Under the pieces are notes generated by a model, which searched no databases, was not told the DNA's origin, and saw only the letters and a list, made by a program, of their open reading frames with translations. This document shows positions 40,258 through 49,178 of a stretch of 59,728 nucleotides of DNA, piece after piece. The position numbers were made by a program, and so were the translations under genes. Numbering within the stretch: position 1 is the first letter of the stretch; every line of letters starts with the position of its first letter. Origin of the DNA: a virus. The DNA lies in the IMG/VR virus record IMGVR_UViG_3300048925_000679, positions 1 through 59,728 of that record; one strand, written 5' to 3'.

Positions 40258-41972
40258 CCACCATCCTTGACTACACGCCAACCCTGTTGGACGTCGACAA
40301 CCTCACGCTGGAAGAACAGTGCGAACGCATCTGGGCGGAAACTCTCAAACAGGAACGCGCAGAGAAGGCGCTCCGACGGCAGAAGCCTGACGCCACGATA
40401 TGGGATGGCGACTGGAATCAGCAGCACGTCCTCGGTGACGACACCTATTCAGCCGAGTTTTCGTGGATATCCAACGACTCCGGGCCCGGGCAGACAGTCC
40501 TGCCGTTCTCTTCGCCGGTGGCGCAGTGGATTTACGACATGCAGGGCCGCATCGACCGCGGCGAGAAGCGCAACGTTCACATCACGGTGGAGTATTGCGG
40601 CGCCCGCTGGGGTGGACGTCTCGACAACGCCACCTATCGGGTCACTGAGGACGGCGATGAGGTTCTCATCGTCACCTGGCTGCACGACTATGAGAACGCC
40701 AAGTGGTATTCCGTCTGGAGTAACCCTTTCCTGCCGGCAGCATTCCAGTGGCCCAGGGCGTTTCTGCTGGCCGGGCCTGTGGACTGGATTCTGCTACTCA
40801 GTCTGCATCTCCAGTTCTTCCGGGAGCACAACCCGCTCATCACCATCCCGGATGATCCGCTGGACTTCGAGTCCTATCTCACCGCGCTTGATATGTCGCA
40901 GTGGCAGAACGTGGTCAAGCCGCGGTCGTTCATCGATGCGATGGCCTCCGGCGTGGTGTGGGGTGTGGTTTCGAGCAGGTTCTCGAACTGGCACGATATG
41001 GCGCACATCATGCTCGAAGACGCCGAAATGTCGGTGGTGCCAACAAGATTCCTTGAAGGCGATCCGCCACCATGGAAGGGCGCGCACCTCCGTCACGGCA
41101 CCTTGTGGTGGGACATTGTCGACAAATCCGGTGTCTACATTGGAACGTCGAACGGCGGAACCATTTTCGATGGTCTCGCCCGCACGGTCGCGGAGTTCGC
41201 TGAGGACTTCATCGACTCCACCAGCGATGTTATCCGCGATGTCGATATCCCGACCGAGTACTACCGTCAGGGAAACAGGCTCACCCGCAAAGAACTCCCC
41301 TACGTTGTGTATGTCCAAGGCGACGAGACAGGGATCCAAACCTCGGACCTAGTCGTTTCGCCAGCTAAGGGCATCCAAGTCAACGTCGGCGGGCACTCCA
41401 TGCCTGGAGTCAACGAAGCGATCTCGGCGTCAATCCAGGCAGGTTTTGACATCCTGGGCGGGATAGCCCAGATCGGTTCCCTTGGCGGGTCGGTTGATGC
41501 GCTACTGAAACCCCTCTACGAGGACACGATCCTCGCGTGGTGGTCCGCTAAATCCACGGCCCGTGCGCAACACTCGGGCTGGTCGCGGTATTTCGAGTAC
41601 TTCCAAGACGGCGCGAACAAGGCGTACACCATCGCGAGCTTGATGGTTCTGCGGGCGGGATTCTGGGCTACCAAGACAACGATCTCCTGCAAGCTAGCGG
41701 TGCTGGATGCCTCACCGTGGATGGTGGGAGATCGGGGACTAGGCCATTTCTTCCTTGAGGACCGGGTCGGTTTCGCGCTGAAGAACGATCCACGCAAACG
41801 CATCCACATGGACCGGTGTCGAAGATTAGATTTGAAGTGGTCCCCGGAAAACCCGTACGCCGACTGGATCATCACGATAGGTGATGACCGCGCTCTGCAG
41901 GACCCGGCCCAGCGCGCGTGGGGCAAGATTGAGGCGATCGTCTCGTCGCTCCGCGAGCTGGGTGTTTATTGA
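40254..41972 (+). CDS. Minor tail protein, Gp37-like tail hub
   Basis: 572 residues, the second protein after the tape measure and of the Gp37-like class of actinophages. It has aromatic-rich beta segments (FSWISNDSGPGQTVLPF) and a C-terminal SPENPYADWIITIGDD. It should form the baseplate centre. Overlaps Dit by 4 bases. Confidence 0.78.
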   Translation: MTTILDYTPTLLDVDNLTLEEQCERIWAETLKQERAEKALRRQKPDATIWDGDWNQQHVLGDDTYSAEFSWISNDSGPGQTVLPFSSPVAQWIYDMQGRIDRGEKRNVHITVEYCGARWGGRLDNATYRVTEDGDEVLIVTWLHDYENAKWYSVWSNPFLPAAFQWPRAFLLAGPVDWILLLSLHLQFFREHNPLITIPDDPLDFESYLTALDMSQWQNVVKPRSFIDAMASGVVWGVVSSRFSNWHDMAHIMLEDAEMSVVPTRFLEGDPPPWKGAHLRHGTLWWDIVDKSGVYIGTSNGGTIFDGLARTVAEFAEDFIDSTSDVIRDVDIPTEYYRQGNRLTRKELPYVVYVQGDETGIQTSDLVVSPAKGIQVNVGGHSMPGVNEAISASIQAGFDILGGIAQIGSLGGSVDALLKPLYEDTILAWWSAKSTARAQHSGWSRYFEYFQDGANKAYTIASLMVLRAGFWATKTTISCKLAVLDASPWMVGDRGLGHFFLEDRVGFALKNDPRKRIHMDRCRRLDLKWSPENPYADWIITIGDDRALQDPAQRAWGKIEAIVSSLRELGVY

Positions 41973-41997
41973 AAACCATTGCGGCGGAGGATAATTC

Positions 41998-42453
41998 ATG
42001 CCTGGTGTGAACTTGCCGAGAAACTTCAATGCCGAAGAGTACAAGAAGTCGTCTCGCAAATTCTCCAACATGCTCCCCACGAGGGAGGCGTGCGATCTGA
42101 ACGATCCGAAGGAAATGTTCCTGTGGATGTTCGTTGCGCAGCCCGGCATGAACGGCGGTCAGCAGGCCATGCCAGCGGCCTACAACATGCTCCTGTCGGA
42201 GCATCTGTTCGAGTGCGGGGCGATGCTGCGCTGCGAGAACTGTGGCCACGCCAAAGATCCGGAGAAGGTGTATGTGCCGCCCGCCGCTAACGATCCGCAC
42301 TGGATGACTTCTCCGGGGAAGTGGAAGCCGAAATCTGAAGTTCCCCAGGATAAAGCCAACCCCATGGATGCCGCACTGGACGGGTTAACCAATCAGCAGC
42401 AGGCCGCACTGTTCCAGCGGCTACTGAAGAAACATCAGGACGGGGTGCTGTAG
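41998..42453 (+). CDS. Minor tail protein, DUF2744-like (151 aa)
   Basis: The EACDLNDPKEMFLWMFVAQPGMNGG segment is typical of a small actinophage minor tail family; a C-x2-C motif (CENCGHAKDPEKVYV) may bind zinc. The position in the tail-tip cluster supports the call. Confidence 0.7.
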   Translation: MPGVNLPRNFNAEEYKKSSRKFSNMLPTREACDLNDPKEMFLWMFVAQPGMNGGQQAMPAAYNMLLSEHLFECGAMLRCENCGHAKDPEKVYVPPAANDPHWMTSPGKWKPKSEVPQDKANPMDAALDGLTNQQQAALFQRLLKKHQDGVL

Positions 42454-43236
42454 ATGGCCGGCTTGTTCTGCGAATTCCTCGACGCGGCTGGCGAGCCATG
42501 CCAGGGCACTGTCACGCTAACCCCGAAGGGCGCATTCGGATCTCGTGTCGTCCTGGTACTCGATGAAGGTGAGATCGACTCAGACATCACCCCCGGTGAC
42601 TATCGGGTGGATATCCGGTTGAAGAACGCCGACACGGTCTCTAGGGAGATCAGCGTTCCGGATGGTGATGCGGTGGACCTCCGGACGTTGACTCAGGGAT
42701 ACGCCCCGGCACCTTCGGAAGCCTCCACGGCGATCTTCGCGGCCGGCCCGTTCGTGTTCGATATCCCGTGGTGGGCCACCCACGTTGACCGTGTCCTGTT
42801 AGGTGGGGGTGGTGGGGGTGATGACGGCGCCACCCTGACCGCCGGTAAGGGCGGCGGGCCGGGAAGTTGGATCGCCGACACCCTGGTTCGAGGGACGGAC
42901 ATCCCGTGGGATTCGACGCAGATCACAGGAACAATCGGTGACGGCGGCGCCCACAATGAAGGCAACGGTGGCGCAACCACAGCGTCCGCGATTGGTGCTG
43001 ATGTGCTCACCGCCCCGGGCGGCACGGGGGGGACGTCGGGCACTTCGACTGGCTCGACTGCCGGGTCGGTGACTTTCAACAACATCGTGTACAGCGGTGG
43101 GGCCGATCAGGCGACTAAGGGAGCGGACGGTTTCAGCCCGGGTGGTGGCGGTGCTGGCGGCAATTCGGGAGGTCAGGATGCCGGTGCTGGGGCGAGTGGC
43201 GGTGCATGGTTCCGTGTCTACCGGCAGGGTGCCTGA
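42454..43236 (+). CDS. Glycine-rich minor tail protein (260 aa)
   Basis: An N-terminal 90-residue beta domain (FLDAAGEPCQGTVTLTPKG) is followed by a Gly-rich region (110-245) with GGGGGGDDGA and GGGGAGGNSGG runs, and a short end. Gly-rich segments of this type can form polyglycine-helix bundles in phage tail tips. It may hold receptor-binding loops. Confidence 0.7.
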   Translation: MAGLFCEFLDAAGEPCQGTVTLTPKGAFGSRVVLVLDEGEIDSDITPGDYRVDIRLKNADTVSREISVPDGDAVDLRTLTQGYAPAPSEASTAIFAAGPFVFDIPWWATHVDRVLLGGGGGGDDGATLTAGKGGGPGSWIADTLVRGTDIPWDSTQITGTIGDGGAHNEGNGGATTASAIGADVLTAPGGTGGTSGTSTGSTAGSVTFNNIVYSGGADQATKGADGFSPGGGGAGGNSGGQDAGAGASGGAWFRVYRQGA

Positions 43237-43442
43237 TGTTGAAGTTGGGGCGGCCGGCGGACCGCCGCTACACGTATAAGGGTGACCGGCGTGGAATGGT
43301 CGCCGCTGGGGAGTTGATGGGACCCGATGCTCACGGGGTGTACTGGAAACCTCTGCGCGAGTACCTGAATCCCGACAACACCACACTTGTGGTGTTCGCC
43401 CCAGTTCACCCTGACCTGCTTCCCTCGGGGTTGCGTCAATGA
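43236..43442 (+). CDS. Small tail-region protein (68 aa)
   Basis: Starts at 43236 in a TGATG overlap. Basic, beta-prone, with a TYKGDRRGMVAAGELMG segment; overlaps the next gene. Probably a minor structural or chaperone protein; function unknown. Confidence 0.6.
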   Translation: MLKLGRPADRRYTYKGDRRGMVAAGELMGPDAHGVYWKPLREYLNPDNTTLVVFAPVHPDLLPSGLRQ

Positions 43443-45499
43443 CCCAGCCGAACCTGTTGATGCCGGACACGGCATTCAACTACGGCTCCCTTCACGACCT
43501 GTCGTTGAAGGATGAAGACGACTGGATGTCCGAGCTGCGGGGCGGGGTCCGGTCACCGTTCCTGAAGTTCGAGGATTTCGTCCAGTCCGCATTCCATGTC
43601 ATTAATGGGTTCGCTTCCCTGATCGCCCATGTTGGCGGTGAGATCGCCGAAGACGTCGCAGATTTCATCAACACGGCTATCGCGAATGCCACCAATGCGT
43701 TGAATCAGATCGGGACGTTGATCTGGAAGGTCGGCGGCACCGTCATCGATGATGTCGGTGACGCCATCAAGGGTACCGCCATCACGTTGGGGAACCTGAC
43801 CGACGACCTGCTGCACAATGCGGCTGCGGTGATTGGGGCGATCCCGCAACACCTGATCTCGGGTCTCAATGGGGCGTTGAACGCCATCAATGGTGGCCTG
43901 AACGCTGCGAAGAACTTTGTGCAGCAGGTGATCGACGCGATCCTCTCCGCCCTGCGGGGTATCCCGATCATCGGCGGGTTCATTCCCGATCTACAGAAGG
44001 CTGTCAAGCAGCAGAAGGCCGATCAGGAGTCGTTCACGATTTCGGCGATCGTGTCGGACTACCGGAACCCGCAGTCGCGGTGCCGGTATCCGATCGCGGA
44101 CGTCACTTACGACGAAGTCCTGAACAACCACATGTATGTGTTCGGGACAACCGATGATGCCTCCACCGGGACAGCGCACACCCATACTGTGGGGTCGTCG
44201 AATAGTGCGGTGGCTGCGCCGGCAGGGTGGTCGATCAACCAGAACGAATCCCGCGGCTCCTACCTGACGATCATGAACCCGACCGTGCACGACACGTTCG
44301 GGTGCGTGGTGTGGAAAGACGCCGGGACGCTCAACAACGTGTACCTGGAGTTGTTCAAAGTCAACTCCGATGGGTCGTTGACGAGGATTGCGTCGCAGGA
44401 GTTTTCGTCCTCAATCACAACATCGACGACATTCTTCGAGTTCACACTCCCCTCCCGCCTGATTGTTCAGGCGGGTGAGAAGTATGTGATGCGGATCCGG
44501 AACTCTTCGTCGGTGGCGACGACGGTCCGGGTGATAGGGATGGAGCGGGTCACGTCCGCCCCCGATGACGGGTTCAAGACGGTTGGGTCGACGTTGACCT
44601 CCCAAACCACGTATACGGCGTCTCAGGCCACCACGGCACGGTCGAATGGGACGACGTTGTGTTGGTTCATGCTGGCCGCGTTGTCGATGCCCGAAGTCGA
44701 CAAAATGTATTCGGACTCGTTCAAACGGTCCACGATTGGTGGGCAGTGGGTCCGCCAGTCCTCGACCTTGTCTCTGATTGATGTGTATGACGAGGCCCTG
44801 GGCTATACCGGAACTTCTGATGGGGAGCAGTCGGCGCTGTACATTCTGCGCTGCACCAGGGACACGAACCGTGTCACCGGGAACCTGTACATCAACACGA
44901 ATTCCTCTGCGCGCGAGGGCTTGATGATGCATTGCGCCCGGGATTTCAGCCAGGTCGTGTATTTGGGTGTTGATGGTACGTCCGCGAAAATCTATTCCGG
45001 TCCAATCGATTCACTGACGGAGCGGGCTTCCCTAGCATCTGGGGGTACGGGGAAGTGGTCCCTGTATTACGACTCGTCGGCCGATAAGTATGTGGCGTTG
45101 ATGAACGACGCTGACATTGGGCTGCAGTGGACCTCTGTGGGGTCTGCTGTTCTGCACGGTGACGATTATCGGTTCGGTGGTGCCCGTATCGAGTGTGTCT
45201 CGGGTGAACCTGCTGGCACTGTTGATGATTGGGAGTTGCGGGATTGGAGTGTTGCTGTCCTGGCCGCGGTCACAGCTCCTCGCGCTGAAGCCACGGTTGG
45301 TGGGTTTGACGCGACTCCTACTGCTGCTGTGGCGTTCACCTCCCCGGCCGCTACTTCTACTGCTGAGGGCGTGGCCCCAGATGTGGCTGCAGTGGCGACA
45401 GTCGCCGCACCACGAGCTGAAGCGATCGCGACAGGTGCCGAGACCGGTGTGTCGGTCAACGACCACTTCCCGTACGCGTTCCCCTTCGACCTCACCTAA
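43439..45499 (+). CDS. Large minor tail protein (686 aa)
   Basis: Residues 40-200 are long helices that could form a coiled coil (VADFINTAIANATNALNQIG), 220-600 are beta-rich, and the last 80 are a low-complexity Ala/Thr/Val tail with a repeated APRAEA motif. Probably a tail-tip or fibre component. ATG in an ATGA overlap. Confidence 0.72.
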   Translation: MTQPNLLMPDTAFNYGSLHDLSLKDEDDWMSELRGGVRSPFLKFEDFVQSAFHVINGFASLIAHVGGEIAEDVADFINTAIANATNALNQIGTLIWKVGGTVIDDVGDAIKGTAITLGNLTDDLLHNAAAVIGAIPQHLISGLNGALNAINGGLNAAKNFVQQVIDAILSALRGIPIIGGFIPDLQKAVKQQKADQESFTISAIVSDYRNPQSRCRYPIADVTYDEVLNNHMYVFGTTDDASTGTAHTHTVGSSNSAVAAPAGWSINQNESRGSYLTIMNPTVHDTFGCVVWKDAGTLNNVYLELFKVNSDGSLTRIASQEFSSSITTSTTFFEFTLPSRLIVQAGEKYVMRIRNSSSVATTVRVIGMERVTSAPDDGFKTVGSTLTSQTTYTASQATTARSNGTTLCWFMLAALSMPEVDKMYSDSFKRSTIGGQWVRQSSTLSLIDVYDEALGYTGTSDGEQSALYILRCTRDTNRVTGNLYINTNSSAREGLMMHCARDFSQVVYLGVDGTSAKIYSGPIDSLTERASLASGGTGKWSLYYDSSADKYVALMNDADIGLQWTSVGSAVLHGDDYRFGGARIECVSGEPAGTVDDWELRDWSVAVLAAVTAPRAEATVGGFDATPTAAVAFTSPAATSTAEGVAPDVAAVATVAAPRAEAIATGAETGVSVNDHFPYAFPFDLT

Positions 45500-45508
45500 G
45501 GAACTGTT

Positions 45509-46441
45509 GTGGCAGAGAAAGATCGATGGGCTGACGGTGTCGTCACGAAGGCAGACATGGACGCCTTCGGCGATCACGTCGATGCGCTCCACACTGTTGT
45601 CGAGTACACCACCGACACCGGTGGGGTGGCGTCAGCCTCCATCCCTACTGGGGCGAAGGGTTGCTGGGTGACCGCGATCGGCGCTGGCGGCGGTGGCGGG
45701 TCGGGTGCCTACAACGGACCGAGCACCAACCGCTGCGGCGGTGGTGGTGGGGCCGGCGGGAACATGATCCGCGACCGGTTCATCCCCGCTGCAGCGTTCG
45801 GAGCCACCTACGGCGTAACCGTAGGCGCGAAAGGCGTCGGAGGGGCTGTCGTCACCACTGGGGCGACAGCCGGAAATGCGGGCGGCGCGGGCGGGAACGC
45901 TGGATTCACCACAGGCTCAGTGGTGCTCTACGCGTCCGGCGGCGGCGGCGGTGGTGGCGGTGCTGGAACGGCGGCGGCCGGCGGAACCCCGGGGGGCCTG
46001 GGTGACCTACTGGGAACGCCTGGCGGCAATGGCTTCACCGCGGCTGAAGCAGCCCCCGCACAAGACTCACCGCAAGCCACCGCCACGGGATTCTCATTCG
46101 GTGGGGCGTGCGGTGGCGGCGGTGGCGGCGGTCGGAATAGTGGCGGTGCCCTCGCCCCCAAGGGTGGTGATGGGGGATCCACACCTGGCGCTACCGGCGG
46201 TATAGGCGCATCGACCAGTGACGCCACCTCGGGGACGGGTTACAGCATCGGCGAACCCGGAATGGGTGCAGGCGGTGGCCGCCAGGACGACACCACCACA
46301 TCCCGCCAGCACGGCGCCAACGCAACCGGATACGGCGGTGGCGGCGGCGGTGGCGGTGGCGGTTACACGACAGCCGGTAATGGCTCTGGCAGGGGCGGCA
46401 CCGGCGGCCCCGCATACGTGCGGATCATCTGGGTCTTCTAG
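45509..46441 (+). CDS. Polyglycine tail protein (310 aa)
   Basis: An N-terminal 50 residues that resemble a tail-attachment domain, then more than 200 residues with many G-tracts (GGGGGGGGA, GGGGGGGRN, GGGGGGGGGGY). These recall the polyglycine-sandwich fibres of phage adhesins, whose loops bind host receptors. Ends in VRIIWVF. GTG start. Confidence 0.72.
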   Translation: MAEKDRWADGVVTKADMDAFGDHVDALHTVVEYTTDTGGVASASIPTGAKGCWVTAIGAGGGGGSGAYNGPSTNRCGGGGGAGGNMIRDRFIPAAAFGATYGVTVGAKGVGGAVVTTGATAGNAGGAGGNAGFTTGSVVLYASGGGGGGGGAGTAAAGGTPGGLGDLLGTPGGNGFTAAEAAPAQDSPQATATGFSFGGACGGGGGGGRNSGGALAPKGGDGGSTPGATGGIGASTSDATSGTGYSIGEPGMGAGGGRQDDTTTSRQHGANATGYGGGGGGGGGGYTTAGNGSGRGGTGGPAYVRIIWVF

Positions 46442-46452
46442 GAGAAAACACT

Positions 46453-46887
46453 ATGGCTTCCAGCAAGTTCTATTCCGGGTTCTTCAGGTCCATCATGAAC
46501 AAAGAGGTCGACCTAGACACGGACGCGATAAAACTCCTCCTCTGCACCAGCTCCTACACCCCCGACCAAGACACCCATCGTTACAAGTCCTCCATCACAA
46601 ACGAGGTCACCGGACCCGGCTACACGGCCGGCGGGGCGGCAGTATCCAACATCACCTACTCCTACGATGCCACCGGAAACGTGCTGTCGTTCTCCGGGGA
46701 TCCGGTGGCGTGGTCCGCTTCTACGATCACCGCCAGGTACGGCATCCTGTACGACTCCACCCCCTCCACGGATGCGACCCGACCTCTGATTCTGTTCGTG
46801 GATTTCGGTGGCAACATCTCCTCCACCGCAGCGACATTCACGGTCGCGTGGGATACGGCTGGTATCGGGGCGGTGACGCTCGCATGA
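46453..46887 (+). CDS. Minor tail/decoration-like protein (144 aa)
   Basis: Beta-rich with no metal site, beginning MASSKFYSGFFRSIMNKE. Similar proteins occur in actinophage tail-fibre blocks. Function from position. Confidence 0.65.
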   Translation: MASSKFYSGFFRSIMNKEVDLDTDAIKLLLCTSSYTPDQDTHRYKSSITNEVTGPGYTAGGAAVSNITYSYDATGNVLSFSGDPVAWSASTITARYGILYDSTPSTDATRPLILFVDFGGNISSTAATFTVAWDTAGIGAVTLA

Positions 46888-47246
46888 TCACCGTCACTCG
46901 CAAAGCTGTCGACGGCCTGAAGTCGTGGCCCCTGACTGAGCCGGCGAAGGTATTCGAAGCCCTCACTGAACTAAAGGATGAGGGCTGGGAAGGCGCGATC
47001 GACTCCACCACGTGGAGTATCCGGCTGTCCTCCAGCGGGAAGAACAGTGTGAATGCCCAACTGGGGCAGTGCCTTGTCTTGGATGGGGACCTTCGCGTCT
47101 TCGGTCCTACTGCCGCCTTGGAAATCTACGAGTTCTCCGAACCCGTCGACTTCCCCGCGCCAGAACCAGAACCGGAACCGGAACCAGAGCCGGAACCGCA
47201 GACCAGCGAAGACACCTCTGTGCCGATCACCCGCACCGTCCGATAG
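46884..47246 (+). CDS. Tail-region protein with Pro-Glu repeat (120 aa)
   Basis: ATG at 46884. The last 35 residues have a PEPEPEPEPEPEP run encoded by repeated GAACCG units, likely an extended spacer. The first 80 form a small alpha/beta domain. Function unknown. Confidence 0.6.
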   Translation: MITVTRKAVDGLKSWPLTEPAKVFEALTELKDEGWEGAIDSTTWSIRLSSSGKNSVNAQLGQCLVLDGDLRVFGPTAALEIYEFSEPVDFPAPEPEPEPEPEPEPQTSEDTSVPITRTVR

Positions 47247-47255
47247 GAGACTGTT

Positions 47256-47642
47256 ATGGCCGATACCGACGAAGACATCTACTCCGGGTTCACCCTGTCG
47301 TCCTGCATCCTTGGGGTGTCTGCGATCCTGTCGACGATCACTCACGCGAAACTGCACGTCGGTGCGGCATTCGACGGGACCTTGCATCCCTCAGCGTTCA
47401 CGACGCGTGTGGCAGCCACCTACGGGTCACCGGACGCGAACGGCCTGTACGACCTCACTGCGCCGTTCTCGTTCTCCAGCATCGTCACCATCGAAGACAC
47501 GTGGGGCGTGTCCTTCTGGACCGCGTCGACTGGTGGTACATGCCGGATGGTGCGGCGCTTCTCCGACATGGTGCATGTGTACACGGGTGACACGTTGACG
47601 GTGGTGTCGGCCCCGGTCTACTCGAAGCCGGTCGACCTCTAA
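47256..47642 (+). CDS. Tail-region protein (128 aa)
   Basis: Beta-rich, with strands such as SIVTIEDTWGVSFWTAS. Resembles the 46453 gene in size and setting but with no clear identity between them. Function unknown. Confidence 0.6.
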   Translation: MADTDEDIYSGFTLSSCILGVSAILSTITHAKLHVGAAFDGTLHPSAFTTRVAATYGSPDANGLYDLTAPFSFSSIVTIEDTWGVSFWTASTGGTCRMVRRFSDMVHVYTGDTLTVVSAPVYSKPVDL

Positions 47643-48718
47643 TGGCAGTCGGATTCGGTGTCACCGGTATCGGGGCGGGAGACTCCTCGAACAACTCACT
47701 GTTCGGCATCGACACGCACGTGGCTGCGGGGTTCGACCTTGTCGTCAACGCGGGGGACTGCATCATTGCGGGGCTCTCGTTCTCCGCGGCGGACCTCGCG
47801 TTGGGCCCGTTCATTGTTGGCGATAACGAACTGGACGACTTGGCACGGAAAGTGACGTGCGGGTCTGTGCAGATGACATCGCTGGGTGTCATTCAATGGG
47901 ACACGTTGCAGGCATGGACTGAGGTGTTCGCTCTGCTGGATGCGCCGGGCGGTAAGCAGCGCATCATAGGGGCGGTGGGTGGCGGTGTGGCGTCGAAGCG
48001 GCTTCTGCGGGTTTCCGCTGCAACGTATAGCGGGGTTGACTCGGTAGGGACACCGGTGATTGTGTCCGGTACGGGAACGTCGATGTCGATTTCAGCGACC
48101 GTGACAGCAGCCGACCGTGTGGTTGGTGTGTTCGGCACCCGCTCCGGCATATCGGCGTTCAACGGGTCGATCCGCTACCTCAACAATGCGGGCATCAGTT
48201 TGTTGATCGGTGATGCGGCGGGGACGGGTTCGTCGCAGAGCCTCACGGGTACTCGGCAGAAGTCGGGGCAGTGGGGTGGGATTGTGGTGCCCTTGAACGC
48301 AGCTGACACGGTCGCGTCATGCCCTCCGATGGCGTTCGGTGTGGGGTTCGGTGAGCTTGACGTGCAGCGTGAGCAGCGCCTAGGTGGGTTGCGGCGTCAG
48401 GTGTTTGTGGTTCCGTTGGATTCGGATGGCAAGAAACGTTATATCGACACGGCTGACCCGAAGTCGCCGGACGATGTGACTCCGTTGACGTTGGATTGGA
48501 CGAATTTCCTTGCCCTGACGAAGGATCGGATCAGGGACGGCTGGATTGATATCGGTACACGTCTAGAGAAGCGGGACGACTGGTTCACGTTCACTGATCA
48601 GACGGTGATGGTGGCTGGTGGTTCTGCTGGCCGGCCTGAGTACATCACGTTCCACATCGACACGTGGGGCGGTGAGTCCTACTCCAGGACGTTGAAGCTC
48701 CCGATCAAGAGCCTGTAA
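47642..48718 (+). CDS. Tail-region protein (358 aa)
   Basis: Beta-rich with low charge up to about 230, then a more polar C-terminal domain (WTNFLALTKDRIRDGWID). Likely a minor tail or fibre protein. The ATG shares one base with the previous TAA. Confidence 0.65.
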   Translation: MAVGFGVTGIGAGDSSNNSLFGIDTHVAAGFDLVVNAGDCIIAGLSFSAADLALGPFIVGDNELDDLARKVTCGSVQMTSLGVIQWDTLQAWTEVFALLDAPGGKQRIIGAVGGGVASKRLLRVSAATYSGVDSVGTPVIVSGTGTSMSISATVTAADRVVGVFGTRSGISAFNGSIRYLNNAGISLLIGDAAGTGSSQSLTGTRQKSGQWGGIVVPLNAADTVASCPPMAFGVGFGELDVQREQRLGGLRRQVFVVPLDSDGKKRYIDTADPKSPDDVTPLTLDWTNFLALTKDRIRDGWIDIGTRLEKRDDWFTFTDQTVMVAGGSAGRPEYITFHIDTWGGESYSRTLKLPIKSL

Positions 48719-48731
48719 AAGGGGGTGTTCG

Positions 48732-49178
48732 GTGCCTGATCTTCCAAGTTATGCGGTGTCCTGGAACGTTTTCGACATTCCGGGGACGGTGCAGGCGGGA
48801 GAGTTGACGCGGCTCGCGTTGGCGAAAGCCCGCGCAATCTTCACCTCCAATCTGGAGCCGACGAGTTTCCTCACGTTCGGTGGGGATTCGCATCGTCCTC
48901 CGCACATCGTGTACGCGAGTGTGAATAATGCTGGCGCCCTGGTCGATAAGGATGGGGCCACTCTCAAACTGTTGGCGAATGATCCGGGTTTGTCGGTGAC
49001 GGGGATTCAGTGGCGGGCGACGATTGTGTTGCCGGTTCCTGGCCCGTTGCAGCAGTTGGAGATCGGCCCGTGGGACGCCCCCGAGGATGGGGATGTTCTG
49101 TTGTTGTCGTCTGTGGTTCCGACTGTCGCGCTTCCTCCGCTATCTGGTGGCGGCGGCATTATCGATGGGACACCGTAA
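48732..49178 (+). CDS. Tail-region protein (148 aa)
   Basis: GTG start. Beta-rich, ending with a Pro/Gly segment. One base overlaps the SGNH tail gene. Function unknown. Confidence 0.6.
   Translation: MPDLPSYAVSWNVFDIPGTVQAGELTRLALAKARAIFTSNLEPTSFLTFGGDSHRPPHIVYASVNNAGALVDKDGATLKLLANDPGLSVTGIQWRATIVLPVPGPLQQLEIGPWDAPEDGDVLLLSSVVPTVALPPLSGGGGIIDGTP

Noticed and set aside
40267-41352. 361-codon rightward frame inside the Gp37-like gene
   Set aside because: Arg/Ser-rich, +1 frame shadow of the 40254 gene, with no ribosome site.
46218-46883. Upstream extension of the 46884 gene
   Set aside because: It is the shifted frame of the polyglycine gene and the 46453 gene; a clear ATGA overlap gives the real start.
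47170-47230. Pro-Glu repeat as a DNA-level regulatory repeat
   Set aside because: It keeps frame and ends a protein, so it is a coding spacer.
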